Counted from the first letter of the stretch, positions 43,654 to 53,174 are shown. The stretch is DNA of 64,000 bases from Clostridium akagii DSM 12554 (GCF_000686725.1 NZ_JMLK01000006.1:248001-312000); one strand, 5' to 3'. Notes: generated by a model from the sequence alone, not told the origin. Made by a program: numbers and translations.

Positions 43654-44118
43654 CTAATCAGTTTTAAATTTCTCAGCAGCATTTTTCACTTCATCTTTAT
43701 TTGTTGTATCCGGCTGGGTATTATGTTTTTCCAAAGAGTCTTTTATGAGTTCCATTATTTGCGGCAAGGTATCAATCATTTTCTCATAACTGTTATGAGA
43801 GTCTACAGAAAGAAGTCTTACAGAGTCTGGTCTTATTACTAAAAATGCCACAGGTTTAACCGAGACTCCAGCTCCAGAACCACCTCCAAAGGGAAATTTA
43901 TCTGTCTTATTTTCTTTGCTCTCTTTATTTTCATTATGCTTTATATTTGAAAATTCAGTTCCACCTGATGCAAAACCAAAGGAAACTTTTGAAATAGGAA
44001 GTATTAGTGTACCATCCTTAGATTCAATGGGATCTCCAATAATAGTATTTACATCTATCATATCTCGAATATTTTCCATTGTGCTAGTCATTAATGTCTC
44101 AATTGGGTGATTTTCCAT
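43654..44118 (-). CDS. ytfJ: Sporulation protein YtfJ (GerW family)
   Basis: 154 residues. HPIETLMTSTMENIRDMIDVNTIIGDPIESKDGTLILPISKVSFGFASGGTEF and the Gly-rich GGGSGAGVSVKPVAFLVI are the family signature. In Bacillus YtfJ/GerW is a forespore protein needed for L-alanine germination. It overlaps the upstream DUF2953 gene by 20 nt, the same pairing as ytfI-ytfJ. Confidence 0.94.
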   Translation of the reverse strand: MENHPIETLMTSTMENIRDMIDVNTIIGDPIESKDGTLILPISKVSFGFASGGTEFSNIKHNENKESKENKTDKFPFGGGSGAGVSVKPVAFLVIRPDSVRLLSVDSHNSYEKMIDTLPQIMELIKDSLEKHNTQPDTTNKDEVKNAAEKFKTD

Positions 44119-44674
44119 AATTGTTCCTCCTCATTATGTTAAGTTTAATTCTAATTTTTGTATCTTTAAGTAAACGAAACAGGATTAATATAACTATATA
44201 TATAGTATTTGCTATACTTATTTTTAATATACTTTTAATATTCAAATCTACACACTTATTTTGAAAATCAGGAGTTATAGAAAAATGATAATCTCTTATA
44301 TTAAAAATTTTACCCAAAATCGAATAAATTAAAGATGGCAAATTATTAAGTAAACCAAACAGTATGGCAGTTTCTTCCGCATCTTCAAAACCAAATTTAA
44401 AAATATATGTTAATTTCAATTTTGGTTTTAATGGGTAATGTTTTAACCTAATAAAGGTATTTTTAAAAAAAGTAGAATAATAATTTATTTTACCAATATA
44501 ATCTTCACTTTTTATTTCATGAGTAGCTTTTTTTGTTACTCTTTTTTTTAATAAAATTTTTCTTCCATAAAGGAATAAATGCACATTATTATTATAATAA
44601 TGTACTTGAAAATATAAGGGTATAGGTAAAAAAAAGATTAAAATTATTGCAAGAATAATGAATAAAAAAAACAT
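44099..44674 (-). CDS. DUF2953 membrane protein (YtfI-like)
   Basis: 191 residues from the ATG at 44674, which has GGAGG 7 nt upstream; upstream in-frame codons overlap a terminator at 44749. An N-terminal membrane helix (MFFLFIILAIILIFFLPIPLYF), then a beta/helical domain with FGFEDAEETAILFGLLNNL typical of DUF2953, and a C-terminal membrane helix (ISIANTIYIVILILFRLL). Always paired with ytfJ; role probably in sporulation, by association. Confidence 0.85.
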   Translation of the reverse strand: MFFLFIILAIILIFFLPIPLYFQVHYYNNNVHLFLYGRKILLKKRVTKKATHEIKSEDYIGKINYYSTFFKNTFIRLKHYPLKPKLKLTYIFKFGFEDAEETAILFGLLNNLPSLIYSILGKIFNIRDYHFSITPDFQNKCVDLNIKSILKISIANTIYIVILILFRLLKDTKIRIKLNIMRRNNYGKSPN

Positions 44675-44748
44675 ATAAAGTCCTCCAATTTTACGAACTA
44701 TTACATATTCTAACCAAAAATATATTTTAAAATCATATTTTAAAAGCA

Positions 44749-44782
44749 AGGTAGACATATAAAATATTATGTCTACCTTTTA
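44749..44782. terminator. Terminator between divergent DUF2953 and dac genes
   Basis: AAGGTAGACATA pairs with TATGTCTACCTT, then TT. Lying between divergent genes, it may stop read-through from either side. Confidence 0.65.
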
Positions 44783-44851
44783 AATGTAAACCAATTGGAT
44801 ATAATTTTTTTTATTACAAATAATAAGGTTAAGCAAAAGAGAGGTGAAATT

Positions 44852-45931
44852 ATGATTAAAAAAAAGACAATAAGTATTATATTACTTACATTATTTATTA
44901 TTAATATACTAACAAATATGGTTTATGCAAAAAGCATAGATGTAGATGCAAAGGCAGCTATAGTTATGGATAGCAAAAGTAAAATAGTTTTATTTGAAAA
45001 AAATTCAGAAATGATAATACCCATGGCAAGTACAACGAAAATTATGACTGCACTGGTTGCTTTAAAATATGGAAATCTTGATAAAAAAGTCACTATATCT
45101 AAAAATGCTGTATCCATCAGGGGATCTAAAGTTGGATATAAAGCTAATGAAAACATTACGATGAAAGAACTTTTGTATGGGTTAATGTTTAGATCGGGAA
45201 ATGATGCAGCAATTGCAATAGCAGAAGATGTAGGTGGTAGCGTTCAGGGTTTTGCAAAGATCATGAATGAATATGCTATATCTATAGGTGCAATCAATTC
45301 TCATTTTGAAACTCCACATGGACTTGACAGCGAGGGACATTACTGTACTGCTTATGATTTAGCATTAATAACTGCAAAGGCCAAGGAAAACAAATTATTT
45401 AATGAAATAGTTGGATGTAAAGATGCAGATGGTAATGCAATGGGTTTTTCAAGGAGTTATCATAATATAAATAAAATACTCAATGAAATACCAAAAGCAA
45501 ATGGGGTTAAAACTGGTTTTACAGGAAAGGCAGGAAAATGTCTTGTTACATCTGTAGATATTAATGGACATGATGTTATATTTGTAGTGCTAAATTGTAC
45601 GCCTAGATGGAAGGAGACCATTAAATTATATAAATATGTATCAGAAAATTTTTCATATAAAAAGCTTTATTCTAAAAATCAAACAGTTGATGAAGTTGTT
45701 GTTTCGAAAAAAAAGTTGCGATTGGTTACGGACAAAGATATAGTTCTACCATTTGAAAATAATAAGCAGTACAAAGTGAAAATGTCTTTGCCAAAAGAAA
45801 TTCAAAAGCCTGTTAGAGAACATGAAATACTTGGCAAGTTAGAATTATTTAATGAAAATAAACTTATCTATGATGTACCTTTAGAAGCAAAAAATAAAGT
45901 TGACAATAAAAAATGGTTTTTTCTTAAATGA
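44852..45931 (+). CDS. D-alanyl-D-alanine carboxypeptidase (second copy)
   Basis: 359 residues from ATG 44852 (GAGGTG upstream). Signal peptide (to VYA/KS). Motifs STTKIM (SxxK), SGNDAA (SxN) and VKTGFTG (KTG). The C-terminal domain is shorter than in DacF. A DacB/DacA-type low-molecular-weight PBP; the subtype cannot be told from sequence alone. It is about 35-40% similar by eye to the dacF product at 40967. Confidence 0.92.
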   Translation: MIKKKTISIILLTLFIINILTNMVYAKSIDVDAKAAIVMDSKSKIVLFEKNSEMIIPMASTTKIMTALVALKYGNLDKKVTISKNAVSIRGSKVGYKANENITMKELLYGLMFRSGNDAAIAIAEDVGGSVQGFAKIMNEYAISIGAINSHFETPHGLDSEGHYCTAYDLALITAKAKENKLFNEIVGCKDADGNAMGFSRSYHNINKILNEIPKANGVKTGFTGKAGKCLVTSVDINGHDVIFVVLNCTPRWKETIKLYKYVSENFSYKKLYSKNQTVDEVVVSKKKLRLVTDKDIVLPFENNKQYKVKMSLPKEIQKPVREHEILGKLELFNENKLIYDVPLEAKNKVDNKKWFFLK

Positions 45932-45961
45932 AAGTTTTATCAGAGTTAGGAAGACTAAAAA

Positions 45962-46012
45962 AATAGTGATATAAGTATATTTGTATAAACAAATCTACTT
46001 ATATCACTAAAT
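45962..46012. terminator. Terminator between convergent dac and MFS genes
   Basis: TAGTGATATAAGTA and TACTTATATCACTA form a perfect 14-bp stem, with an inner ATTTG/CAAAT pair around a short loop. Confidence 0.75.
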
Positions 46013-46023
46013 ACTATTAATAA

Positions 46024-47190
46024 TTATGAAGGATTCTGATCTAATTGCTTTCTAAATTTAGAAAATAAATAAAGAGCGGAAACCACTATTATGTAAAAGT
46101 AAAATACAATTTGTATTATAAATACGTATGTAACGTTAATTTCACCTGCGAACCCGATTAGGTAAGTTAAAAATGTAGCACCAAGATTATTAAAAATGGT
46201 GATTATGGAATTAGTAGCAGGTATGTAGTGTTTATCTACATGCTGGATAAGATATCCTTGAAGTGCTGGATATATTAAAGAGATAGTTATGCCAATAATT
46301 GCAATACCAACAAGTGCCTGAATTTTAGTTTTACCGGAAAGAATTACAAAAATTCCTAATATAGTTATTATGGGCGAAATAGCCAAAAACCTTAATTGAC
46401 CTACTTTTTCTAAAACTTTATCCCCAAATGTTCTTCCTAATGTAAATAAAATCCAAAATCCTAAAAGAATATTTGGTACTTCAGTTCTGCTAAGTCCATA
46501 ATAGTGCTCAAGGAAAGTTCCAGTCCAATTGGTTGTGGAGATTTCAGCTCCAACATAGAAAAATATTGCAATGGAAAGTAGTAAAACCAAAGGATTTTTC
46601 AGCATTGAAAATGCATTCTTATTTTCAGCGTTATTTTCAACTGGAGCAATATCTTTGATTTTAGTTGCAAGAAGTAAAAATAAAATTATAAATACTATAT
46701 GAATGGAGTAAGTATAATTAAAATTTATTCCGTTTCCTAAAACAAACCTGTCTATAGGTAGAATTACGATTCCACCCAAACCAAAACAGGCATTTGCAAG
46801 ACTGAATTTTTGATATTGTTTTGGAAGTAGTGATAACAGAGTGCTTAAAATCAATGATGTCATTCCTACTGCTAGTCCAGCAATAAAATACCCAACTAAA
46901 AGTACGCAAAATGAATGTGAAAATAATATCACAATACTCGCCAAAATTGCAAAAGAAAAACCAAGGTATAAACCTTTTTTAAGACCAATTGCGGGCATAA
47001 GTCTAGCACCTAGTATACTCATAATAAATGAAGCACAGTAAACTACTGATGGGAGCATAGCAATAATACTGTTAGAAACATTATAAGTGTTTTTTATTGT
47101 GGTGATAAATGGTGACAATGTGTTTGAAAATAGTGATAGAAAAAAGAAACCTAGAAAAATAATGATCATGTTTTTGAAATTTTTGTTCAT
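46024..47190 (-). CDS. Major facilitator superfamily transporter
   Basis: 388 residues with about twelve hydrophobic segments. The loop 2-3 motif is degenerate (GARLMPAIGLKKGL, G-x-x-x-D/R-type). A central cytoplasmic loop (IKDIAPVENNAENKNAF) splits two six-helix halves. Resembles FucP/YfkF-like sugar or drug transporters, but the substrate cannot be told. Ribosome-binding site AGGAGG on the minus strand. No adjacent metabolic gene gives a hint. Confidence 0.85.
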   Translation of the reverse strand: MNKNFKNMIIIFLGFFFLSLFSNTLSPFITTIKNTYNVSNSIIAMLPSVVYCASFIMSILGARLMPAIGLKKGLYLGFSFAILASIVILFSHSFCVLLVGYFIAGLAVGMTSLILSTLLSLLPKQYQKFSLANACFGLGGIVILPIDRFVLGNGINFNYTYSIHIVFIILFLLLATKIKDIAPVENNAENKNAFSMLKNPLVLLLSIAIFFYVGAEISTTNWTGTFLEHYYGLSRTEVPNILLGFWILFTLGRTFGDKVLEKVGQLRFLAISPIITILGIFVILSGKTKIQALVGIAIIGITISLIYPALQGYLIQHVDKHYIPATNSIITIFNNLGATFLTYLIGFAGEINVTYVFIIQIVFYFYIIVVSALYLFSKFRKQLDQNPS

Positions 47191-47411
47191 GTTGTCCTCC
47201 TGTCAAAAATTAAATAACTTAGTAACCCATAATACCAAATTAAATTATAATAAAAACCCCAATATAGCATATAACAACACTTTATTATAACATAGATTAT
47301 AGGTGCTGCAAGTTAATATTTTTTTCAATATGTATAAATAAATGATAAATTGGTAATATATACAACATGATATAAATTTATCATGTTGTATATAGAAGAT
47401 GGAGTGGTTAA

Positions 47412-47552
47412 ATGAAATATTTAATTGTTTTTGTTTGCTTAGCATTTATATTCATGATTTTATCACTTTGCAGGATAGCTGGTGAGTCAGATGAAAAGAT
47501 AGAAAAGATGATGGATAAGGGAAAATCAAAAAAGAATAAAGAAGATAAATGA
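47412..47552 (+). CDS. Small single-helix membrane protein
   Basis: 46 residues: a membrane helix (MKYLIVFVCLAFIFMILSLC) and a basic/acidic cytoplasmic tail (DEKIEKMMDKGKSKKNKEDK). GGAGTGG upstream. The stop overlaps the next ATG (ATGA), suggesting a two-gene unit. Function unknown. Confidence 0.6.
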   Translation: MKYLIVFVCLAFIFMILSLCRIAGESDEKIEKMMDKGKSKKNKEDK

Positions 47553-47566
47553 GAGGTACGGAGTTG

Positions 47567-47734
47567 ATGAAAGTAGGAAGTATTGTCCAATTGCAAGATA
47601 ATAATGAATGGAATGGTTTTTATGGAGTAGTTAAGTATATAAAAGGTGAAACCGCATATGTATTTTGCACATTAAATCCATGCTATTTATACAAAGTTGA
47701 AAAGGCTAATCAGATATTGCTCATAGATGATTAG
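47567..47734 (+). CDS. Small SH3/KOW-like protein, unknown
   Basis: 55 residues from ATG 47567 (GGAG upstream; an in-frame ATG at 47549 overlaps the previous stop). MKVGSIVQLQDNNEWNGFYGVVKYIKGETAYVFCT looks like a small beta-barrel of SH3/KOW type, followed by LYKVEKANQILLIDD. No firm family. Confidence 0.55.
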   Translation: MKVGSIVQLQDNNEWNGFYGVVKYIKGETAYVFCTLNPCYLYKVEKANQILLIDD

Positions 47735-47847
47735 CTAGGTGAAACAAATAAGGGTAAGATGAAAATAAAAAAATTAACATAAACTAAATATTACCATAAC
47801 ATTCAAAGGTTAATATATAAAATATAGATTACCCCTTATTTTTCTAG

Positions 47848-47877
47848 ACATCAGTTTTACTGGTGTTTTTTTTTTTA
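47848..47877 (+). terminator. Terminator with long T run
   Basis: CATCAGT and ACTGGTG form a 7-bp stem with a TTT loop, followed by more than ten T. The surrounding 290-bp gap holds nothing else recognisable besides AT-rich promoter-like sequence near 47890. Confidence 0.7.
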
Positions 47878-48026
47878 CTAAATTGAGGTATAATGAAATA
47901 TATAACATTTTTACATAATGGTGTGAACAAAGGTGCTTAGAAGACTCTGTTATACAATAATTGTGGAGGAAAAATAAGAATTAAATTAATTAATAAACTA
48001 TTAAATTTTATTTAGTGAGGTGTGAA

Positions 48027-48533
48027 ATGGAGAAAAGAGGATCTTCAGCAGGTATAATCTTAATAATTATTGGCGTTCTTGTATTATTAAACAGGATATT
48101 TAATCTAAATTTTATAACCATGAGCAACTTTTGGCCATTATTTGTATTAATACCAGGCTTGTTTTTTGAAGCTGGATATTTTGTAACAAGAAGGGACCCA
48201 GGTCTTTTGGTTCCTGGAGGTATTCTTACAACTATAGGATTATTATTTTTCTTTGAAGTCTCTACTGGCTGGCAATTTGCAGCGGATACTTGGCCTATAT
48301 ATCCATTGGCTGTTGCAATTGGGTTATTTCAATTATACCTATTTGGGTACCGACAAAGGGGTTTACTGATTCCCGTATTTATTTTAGGAGGTATTTCTTT
48401 AATCTCTTTTACAATTATCATAATGGGTGGAATGTTTTTATGGTTTAATGGAAATATAATAGTGTCAGCTTTGTTTATATTGGCTGGAATAATCATATTA
48501 TTTAATAATATAAGAAGGAAGAAAACTGATTAG
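48027..48533 (+). CDS. DUF5668-type membrane protein
   Basis: 168 residues from ATG 48027. Pairs of short helices with the repeated Gly-rich pattern GIILIIIGVLVLLNRIFNLNF..FWPLFVLIPGLFFEAGYF and LLVPGGILTTIGLLFFFE. Similar N-terminal parts occur in LiaF-like stress sensors and DUF5668 proteins. It ends directly before the permease gene (TAG-ATG), so the two probably work together. Confidence 0.7.
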   Translation: MEKRGSSAGIILIIIGVLVLLNRIFNLNFITMSNFWPLFVLIPGLFFEAGYFVTRRDPGLLVPGGILTTIGLLFFFEVSTGWQFAADTWPIYPLAVAIGLFQLYLFGYRQRGLLIPVFILGGISLISFTIIIMGGMFLWFNGNIIVSALFILAGIIILFNNIRRKKTD

Positions 48534-49817
48534 ATGGGGATATATAGATTTTCATTGAAGATGCTACGGACAAATCTAAAGCAGAGCGTTTTATATATAC
48601 TAGCTATAATGCTGCCGACAACGATTATAGTAAATCTTTTAAATATAATGACCAATAGGCATTTCCTATCAGTTAAAGGCAATCAGGGAGATATACCATC
48701 GGATATAATATTTTTTTTGGTACTTCTTGTATGTACATTTACATTTTATGCAAATTCCTATTTTGTTACTGGAAAATCAAAGGAAATGGCCATTGCAGAA
48801 TTAGGCGGTATATGGCCAAGTAAATTAGCAAGGATGTTACTTTTCCAAAATGCTATTATAGAAATAATAGGGGGAGCCTTGGGAATAATTATTGGCATAA
48901 TATTAATGCCAGGTTTCCTTTCACTTATGTATATGACACTTGGGATAAATGGAAGTTTATTCACAATATCAATTCAGGGAATATGGGGAACTATAGCAAT
49001 TTTGTTATTGCAACTTTCATATGTGAGCCTAGGAGATTATGGATATGTTTCTAGTAGAGAAATTTTAGATTTAATAAGTGGAGATAAAAAAGTTCGTTCT
49101 ATTGACATAAGGACCGTAAAGCTAAATTCAAATATATATCTTATCACTTATTTTATTCCAATAATCTCTTTATTTATAAGCCCATGGTTTGTCGATGTCT
49201 CTTTTGTTGTATTCTTAAATATATTCTTTACTGTTTTTGGGATTCAGGGGATTTTAAGATATTACATTCCAGATAAAATATTGGAGTTAAAGAAGGAAAA
49301 ATATATAAATGACAAGATAAAATTGATATCACTAAGTAATTTATATATATCATTAAAGCAACTAAAATTTATAATTATGACTTTAGCTGTTACTGTAGAA
49401 ATACTCTTGTGCATAATGGGAGTGTTTAAAAGCTCACCCCAAATAAAGATAGTATGCATATGTTCATATAGTACTGTTATAATATTGATTGCAGTAAGTA
49501 TTATTTATAAAACTATGCTTGAGACTGATAATAAAATACATGAATTTAGGCAGTTAGGTCTAATTGGATACACTACAGCACAAAGTAAAAAAATCGTGAC
49601 GCAGGAATTTGCAATAGTTTATACTATAACTATTGGGGTGCCATTATTTCATATTTTGATTTTTCTTATTTTATTCAAAAACAGTGGTGTTTTATCTATG
49701 GAATTAACTGCAATATTGTTATTAATATTTATGCTTACGTTTTTAATTACAGGAATAGCGTCATATAATCTATACAAAAAATCAGTACTTAAAAGCAATT
49801 CATATAGATTTTTGTAA
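48534..49817 (+). CDS. FtsX-like ABC transporter permease
   Basis: 427 residues. Begins with a helix, then FTFYANSYFVTGKSKEMAIAELGGIWPSKLARMLLFQNAIIEIIGGALGIIIG, the FtsX/MacB-type core, and about eight to ten helices. A second core copy at the C-terminus (HEFRQLGLIGYTTAQSKKIVTQEFAIVYTITIGVPLF) shows the duplicated FtsX layout. No ATP-binding partner is encoded beside it, which is unusual. BceB-like but without the large extracellular loop. Confidence 0.75.
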   Translation: MGIYRFSLKMLRTNLKQSVLYILAIMLPTTIIVNLLNIMTNRHFLSVKGNQGDIPSDIIFFLVLLVCTFTFYANSYFVTGKSKEMAIAELGGIWPSKLARMLLFQNAIIEIIGGALGIIIGIILMPGFLSLMYMTLGINGSLFTISIQGIWGTIAILLLQLSYVSLGDYGYVSSREILDLISGDKKVRSIDIRTVKLNSNIYLITYFIPIISLFISPWFVDVSFVVFLNIFFTVFGIQGILRYYIPDKILELKKEKYINDKIKLISLSNLYISLKQLKFIIMTLAVTVEILLCIMGVFKSSPQIKIVCICSYSTVIILIAVSIIYKTMLETDNKIHEFRQLGLIGYTTAQSKKIVTQEFAIVYTITIGVPLFHILIFLILFKNSGVLSMELTAILLLIFMLTFLITGIASYNLYKKSVLKSNSYRFL

Positions 49818-49906
49818 TATGCCTAGATAAGCTAGCAGTCAAGTTAGATATAACTAATTGTATTATATGGTATAATGTAAGGTGAAATTAATAATGAGGA
49901 GAAATT

Positions 49907-50587
49907 ATGTCAGGAAATTTTATAATACAATTAGAATATTTATTAAGACTTTTGATTGCTGGAGCATGTGGATCAGCTATTGGTTATGAGAGGAAAAATA
50001 GAATGAAAGAGGCGGGTATCCGTACACATTTTATTGTTGCTATAGGAGCAACACTCATAATGATTGTTTCAAAATATGGATTTCAGGATCAAATTGGATG
50101 GCAAAACATATCCATTGATCCATCACGTATTGCGGCACAAGTTGTAACCGGCGTTGGATTTCTTGGAGCAGGTATAATTTTCATGAAAAAACAAAGTATT
50201 AGAGGACTTACAACAGCGGCAGGGATTTGGGCTACAGCAGGCATAGGACTAGCTATAGGCTCAGGGCTATATATTGTTGGTTTAGAAGCTACAATTATTA
50301 TTATACTTGGGCAAATATTATTACATGGTAAAATCAAATGTTTAGCTTCTACAATAACAGTTATGATAAATTTGCAAATTTTGGATGAGCCAGGAGCTGT
50401 GAGGAACATAAAAAAAATCTTTGAAAATGAAAAAATAACTGTTATCAATTTCATGACCAAAAATAATAAAGAAGATTCTAAATTACTTGATTTAAAAATT
50501 GTAATAAGAGAAAATGAATCATTTAATAATATGGAATTAATATGTGTATTACAAGAAAATCCAGTTGTAAAATCCGTAGAACTTTAA
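49907..50587 (+). CDS. MgtC/SapB family membrane protein
   Basis: 226 residues. Five N-terminal helices with AGACGSAIGYERKNRMKEAGIRTHFIVAIGATLIMIVS and RIAAQVVTGVGFLGAGIIF..RGLTTAAGIWATAGIGLAIGSG, the MgtC signature, then a C-terminal ACT-like cytoplasmic domain. Linked to Mg2+ limitation and ATPase control in other bacteria. GAGGAG upstream, own promoter likely (TATAAT at 49870). Confidence 0.9.
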   Translation: MSGNFIIQLEYLLRLLIAGACGSAIGYERKNRMKEAGIRTHFIVAIGATLIMIVSKYGFQDQIGWQNISIDPSRIAAQVVTGVGFLGAGIIFMKKQSIRGLTTAAGIWATAGIGLAIGSGLYIVGLEATIIIILGQILLHGKIKCLASTITVMINLQILDEPGAVRNIKKIFENEKITVINFMTKNNKEDSKLLDLKIVIRENESFNNMELICVLQENPVVKSVEL

Positions 50588-50640
50588 GCGATATTGAATA
50601 AAATAATATGTGATTTTCAAGTTAAATAAATATTTAAGTA

Positions 50641-50690
50641 TAAAGAGCTACATAAAGGAAATTATATCCTTTGTGTAGCTCTTTATATTT
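50641..50690. terminator. Bidirectional terminator before the oxidoreductase remnant
   Basis: TAAAGAGCTACATAAAGGA and TCCTTTGTGTAGCTCTTTA form a 19-bp stem with one G-T type mismatch. It serves the convergent genes. Confidence 0.85.
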
Positions 50691-50703
50691 TAAAAGTTAA
50701 CAA

Positions 50704-51000
50704 TTATATTAGCTTTTCACTTAAAATATTAGTTAAATTCAATCTTTCAACTTTTTGCTTAATTTCAGCTATATCAGTAGTGTATAAGCCAAGCTTCTGC
50801 ATACGTTTAAAATATTCAGCACCTGCAAAAGTATATCTATTTCGTCTTCCTTCTGTTGTCATCATCTTATAATTTGCATAGGCAATAATGTCACCTGTGC
50901 AAAGGGACCTAGGTAAAATTAATGGTGGAATTCCAAGAACATAGCGGGTTGCGTTATGCCCAGCAAGTGAACCGGTAACTATTGCTTCTGCTTGCATTAC
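50704..51000 (-). pseudogene. C-terminal fragment of an FAD-dependent oxidoreductase cut by prophage insertion
   Basis: About 98 residues: QAEAIVTGSLAGHNATRYVLG.. resembles the end of the FAD-binding fold of GidA/fumarate-reductase-like oxidoreductases (x-G-x-x-A-G-x-N-A), followed by GDIIAYANYKMM..GRRNRYTFAGAEYFKRM. The frame opens directly out of the recombinase gene with no start site of its own. The N-terminal part should lie beyond the right end of the window. The enzyme is therefore inactivated while the prophage is integrated. Confidence 0.6.
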
Positions 51001-52642
51001 TAAAGTGCAACAATTGATTAATAATTAATTGTCGTGTCTTTAATTTTTTTTTACGCATACCCCATAAGGTAATGTCTATGTTACCAGTATCACCATCCCA
51101 TGTAACTTCATCTAATATACTATTTAAAATAAGCTTTTTCTCTTCAATGTCAAATATGTCAATCACAGAAATTTTTTTTAGTAATTCAAGCATTATATCA
51201 ATATTCATATCAATTTTAAGAGTTTGATTATTTGTATTTTTCAGATTTTCATTAGATGAACTTAATGACTTAATTTCTTTGTCCAGAGCTTCAATCTTAG
51301 GAATCACATATTCACTAACATTAGGATTTATAGAAAGTTGCTCAACTAAATTTTGAATCTGAATTTTTTTGTTCTTTATGGTTTTTATTGTATTTTTAAT
51401 TTCAAAGGATGTTGTATCAGGTGTAGCGAGATTTTCTTTAAACTCATTAAGTTCTTTTAAAATCAAGCCTTCATCAGAGGAAATTTCTTTTAATTTTTCA
51501 ATTAATATTTTCTCAAGTTCATCTGTACGAACGTTAGAATTATCACATCTAACATTTCCACTTGCTTCTTTTAAAGAACATTTATAATAAAAAAATTTCA
51601 AACCATCCTTATTTGTTCTACCATGTATGATTTTCATTGGACTACCACATTTATAACACTTTAATATTCCTGTTAATAGGGCATTATTTGTCTTGCCCAT
51701 TCGGGGAGCTTTATCCTTATTTGTAGCTAAGATATTTTGAACTTTTAGCCATGTATCGGATTGAATAATGCCTGAATGTTTTGAGACAGCTGCAATCCAT
51801 TCATCTGTATCTCTAAACGCCTTTGTACCTTTTTTCTTATTATAAGTTAAAATACCATGTTTTTTGTCTGCATTACCAGCAATATTAATACCTTGGTTTT
51901 TAAGGAAAGATAAAACTCTATTATCGGCTTTTACATATACGGGATTTGTTAAGATATCTTGAACAGTACGCTTATTCCAAATCGTATTGCCAGTTTTACT
52001 TTTAATCAAGTTTTGTGTTAGATATTTTGTAACTTGACTTAATGATTTTAATTCTAAATATTTGTTAAAAACAAGATTAACTACTTTTAGTTCTTCACTT
52101 TTAGGAGATAATTTAAACATTTTTTTTTCATTCATTTCACTGTCAAAGTAGGATATAGCTTCGCTTTTAAAGCCTAGAGGGGTTTGCCCACCAAGCCATC
52201 GTCCTGTTTTTGCAAGTTCAAGCATATTATCTCTAACTCTTTCGGCAATGGTTTCACGTTCAAGTTGAGCAAATACTGAAGCTATGTACATCATTGCTCT
52301 TCCCATAGGAGTTGTAGTGTCAAATTGTTCTCTAATGCTTATAAATCCTATGCCTACATCTTCTAGCTCATTAATCAAATTAGAAAAGTCAGCTATATTT
52401 CTACTTATACGATCTAATCTATAACAAATTAGAGTATCAAATTTCTTATCTCGAGCATCATTTAAAAGTTTTTGGAAATTTGGTCTATCTAGATTTTTAC
52501 CAGAGAAGCCTTCATCTTCGTAAATTATAAATTCTTTTATATTTAAATTTGATGCATAATTTTTACACAGTTCAATCTGATTTTCTATAGATTCACCTTT
52601 ACCAGTGAACTTACTTTTTCTGCTATAAATTGCAGCTTTCAA
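50954..52642 (-). CDS. Large serine recombinase (prophage integrase)
   Basis: About 562 residues from a TTG at 52642 (AAGGGAG upstream; an in-frame ATG is at 52660). The resolvase domain AIYSRKSKFTGKGESIENQIELC (catalytic Ser), SRNIADFSNLI, RAMMYIASVFAQLERETIAERVRDNM, then the recombinase domain, a zinc ribbon (LKCYKCGSPM..CSLKEASGNVRCDN) and a coiled coil. Integrates and excises phage DNA at attP/attB. Its 3' end runs across the prophage boundary, so the last residues come from host sequence. Confidence 0.93.
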   Translation of the reverse strand: MKAAIYSRKSKFTGKGESIENQIELCKNYASNLNIKEFIIYEDEGFSGKNLDRPNFQKLLNDARDKKFDTLICYRLDRISRNIADFSNLINELEDVGIGFISIREQFDTTTPMGRAMMYIASVFAQLERETIAERVRDNMLELAKTGRWLGGQTPLGFKSEAISYFDSEMNEKKMFKLSPKSEELKVVNLVFNKYLELKSLSQVTKYLTQNLIKSKTGNTIWNKRTVQDILTNPVYVKADNRVLSFLKNQGINIAGNADKKHGILTYNKKKGTKAFRDTDEWIAAVSKHSGIIQSDTWLKVQNILATNKDKAPRMGKTNNALLTGILKCYKCGSPMKIIHGRTNKDGLKFFYYKCSLKEASGNVRCDNSNVRTDELEKILIEKLKEISSDEGLILKELNEFKENLATPDTTSFEIKNTIKTIKNKKIQIQNLVEQLSINPNVSEYVIPKIEALDKEIKSLSSSNENLKNTNNQTLKIDMNIDIMLELLKKISVIDIFDIEEKKLILNSILDEVTWDGDTGNIDITLWGMRKKKLKTRQLIINQLLHFSNASRSNSYRFTCWA

Positions 52643-52675
52643 ATCAATTTCTCCCTTCATATTATTAGAATTTAA

Positions 52676-53140
52676 CTATATTTCATAATCTTTATCCAGA
52701 TTATACTTATATTTAATTAGTTGTATTGGTACGTTATAATAAGATGATAATTGTTCTAAATTCATATATCTACACTCAAAACTTATTTCATTTGGTAGTA
52801 GCAGTATCGCAGCAAATTTATCGGCTTCAATTTCATATCTATTTTTTATTTGTAATTGATTTTCAATGAAAAATCCTATTGATAAGTCAGTGTGCAAAAT
52901 TGCATGACCTAATTCATGAGCACATACATATTTAGATTCAGGATAATTTAATTTATTATGTATATGGATTATTTCATAATTGGTAGAAGTTCTTTGAAAA
53001 AAACCTTTTATTTCATTACCGAGATTACTTCTTATTACTTTTATATTCAAACAATCACAAATTTCAAATGGGTCACTTGTAATGTATGTATCAAATATCC
53101 CAAGTATTATTTCCTCCAAATATTTATTTGAATTAATCAC
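52676..53140 (-). CDS. ImmA/IrrE family metallopeptidase
   Basis: 154 residues from GTG 53140 (GGGGGGGA upstream), which is better placed than upstream in-frame codons inside the repressor gene. The zinc site HELGH is in YVCAHELGHAILH, followed by a Glu region (IEADKFAAILLLP). In ICEBs1 and many phages such proteases cleave the adjacent repressor to induce excision. It lies directly downstream of a repressor gene, as expected. Confidence 0.9.
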   Translation of the reverse strand: MINSNKYLEEIILGIFDTYITSDPFEICDCLNIKVIRSNLGNEIKGFFQRTSTNYEIIHIHNKLNYPESKYVCAHELGHAILHTDLSIGFFIENQLQIKNRYEIEADKFAAILLLPNEISFECRYMNLEQLSSYYNVPIQLIKYKYNLDKDYEI

Positions 53141-53174
53141 AAAATCCCCCCCAAAAAAAAGAAATTCCTGAGAA

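Noticed and set aside
47087-47290. Plus-strand frame over the start of the MFS transporter
   Set aside because: It is antisense to a clear membrane protein with a good start, and has no ribosome-binding site.
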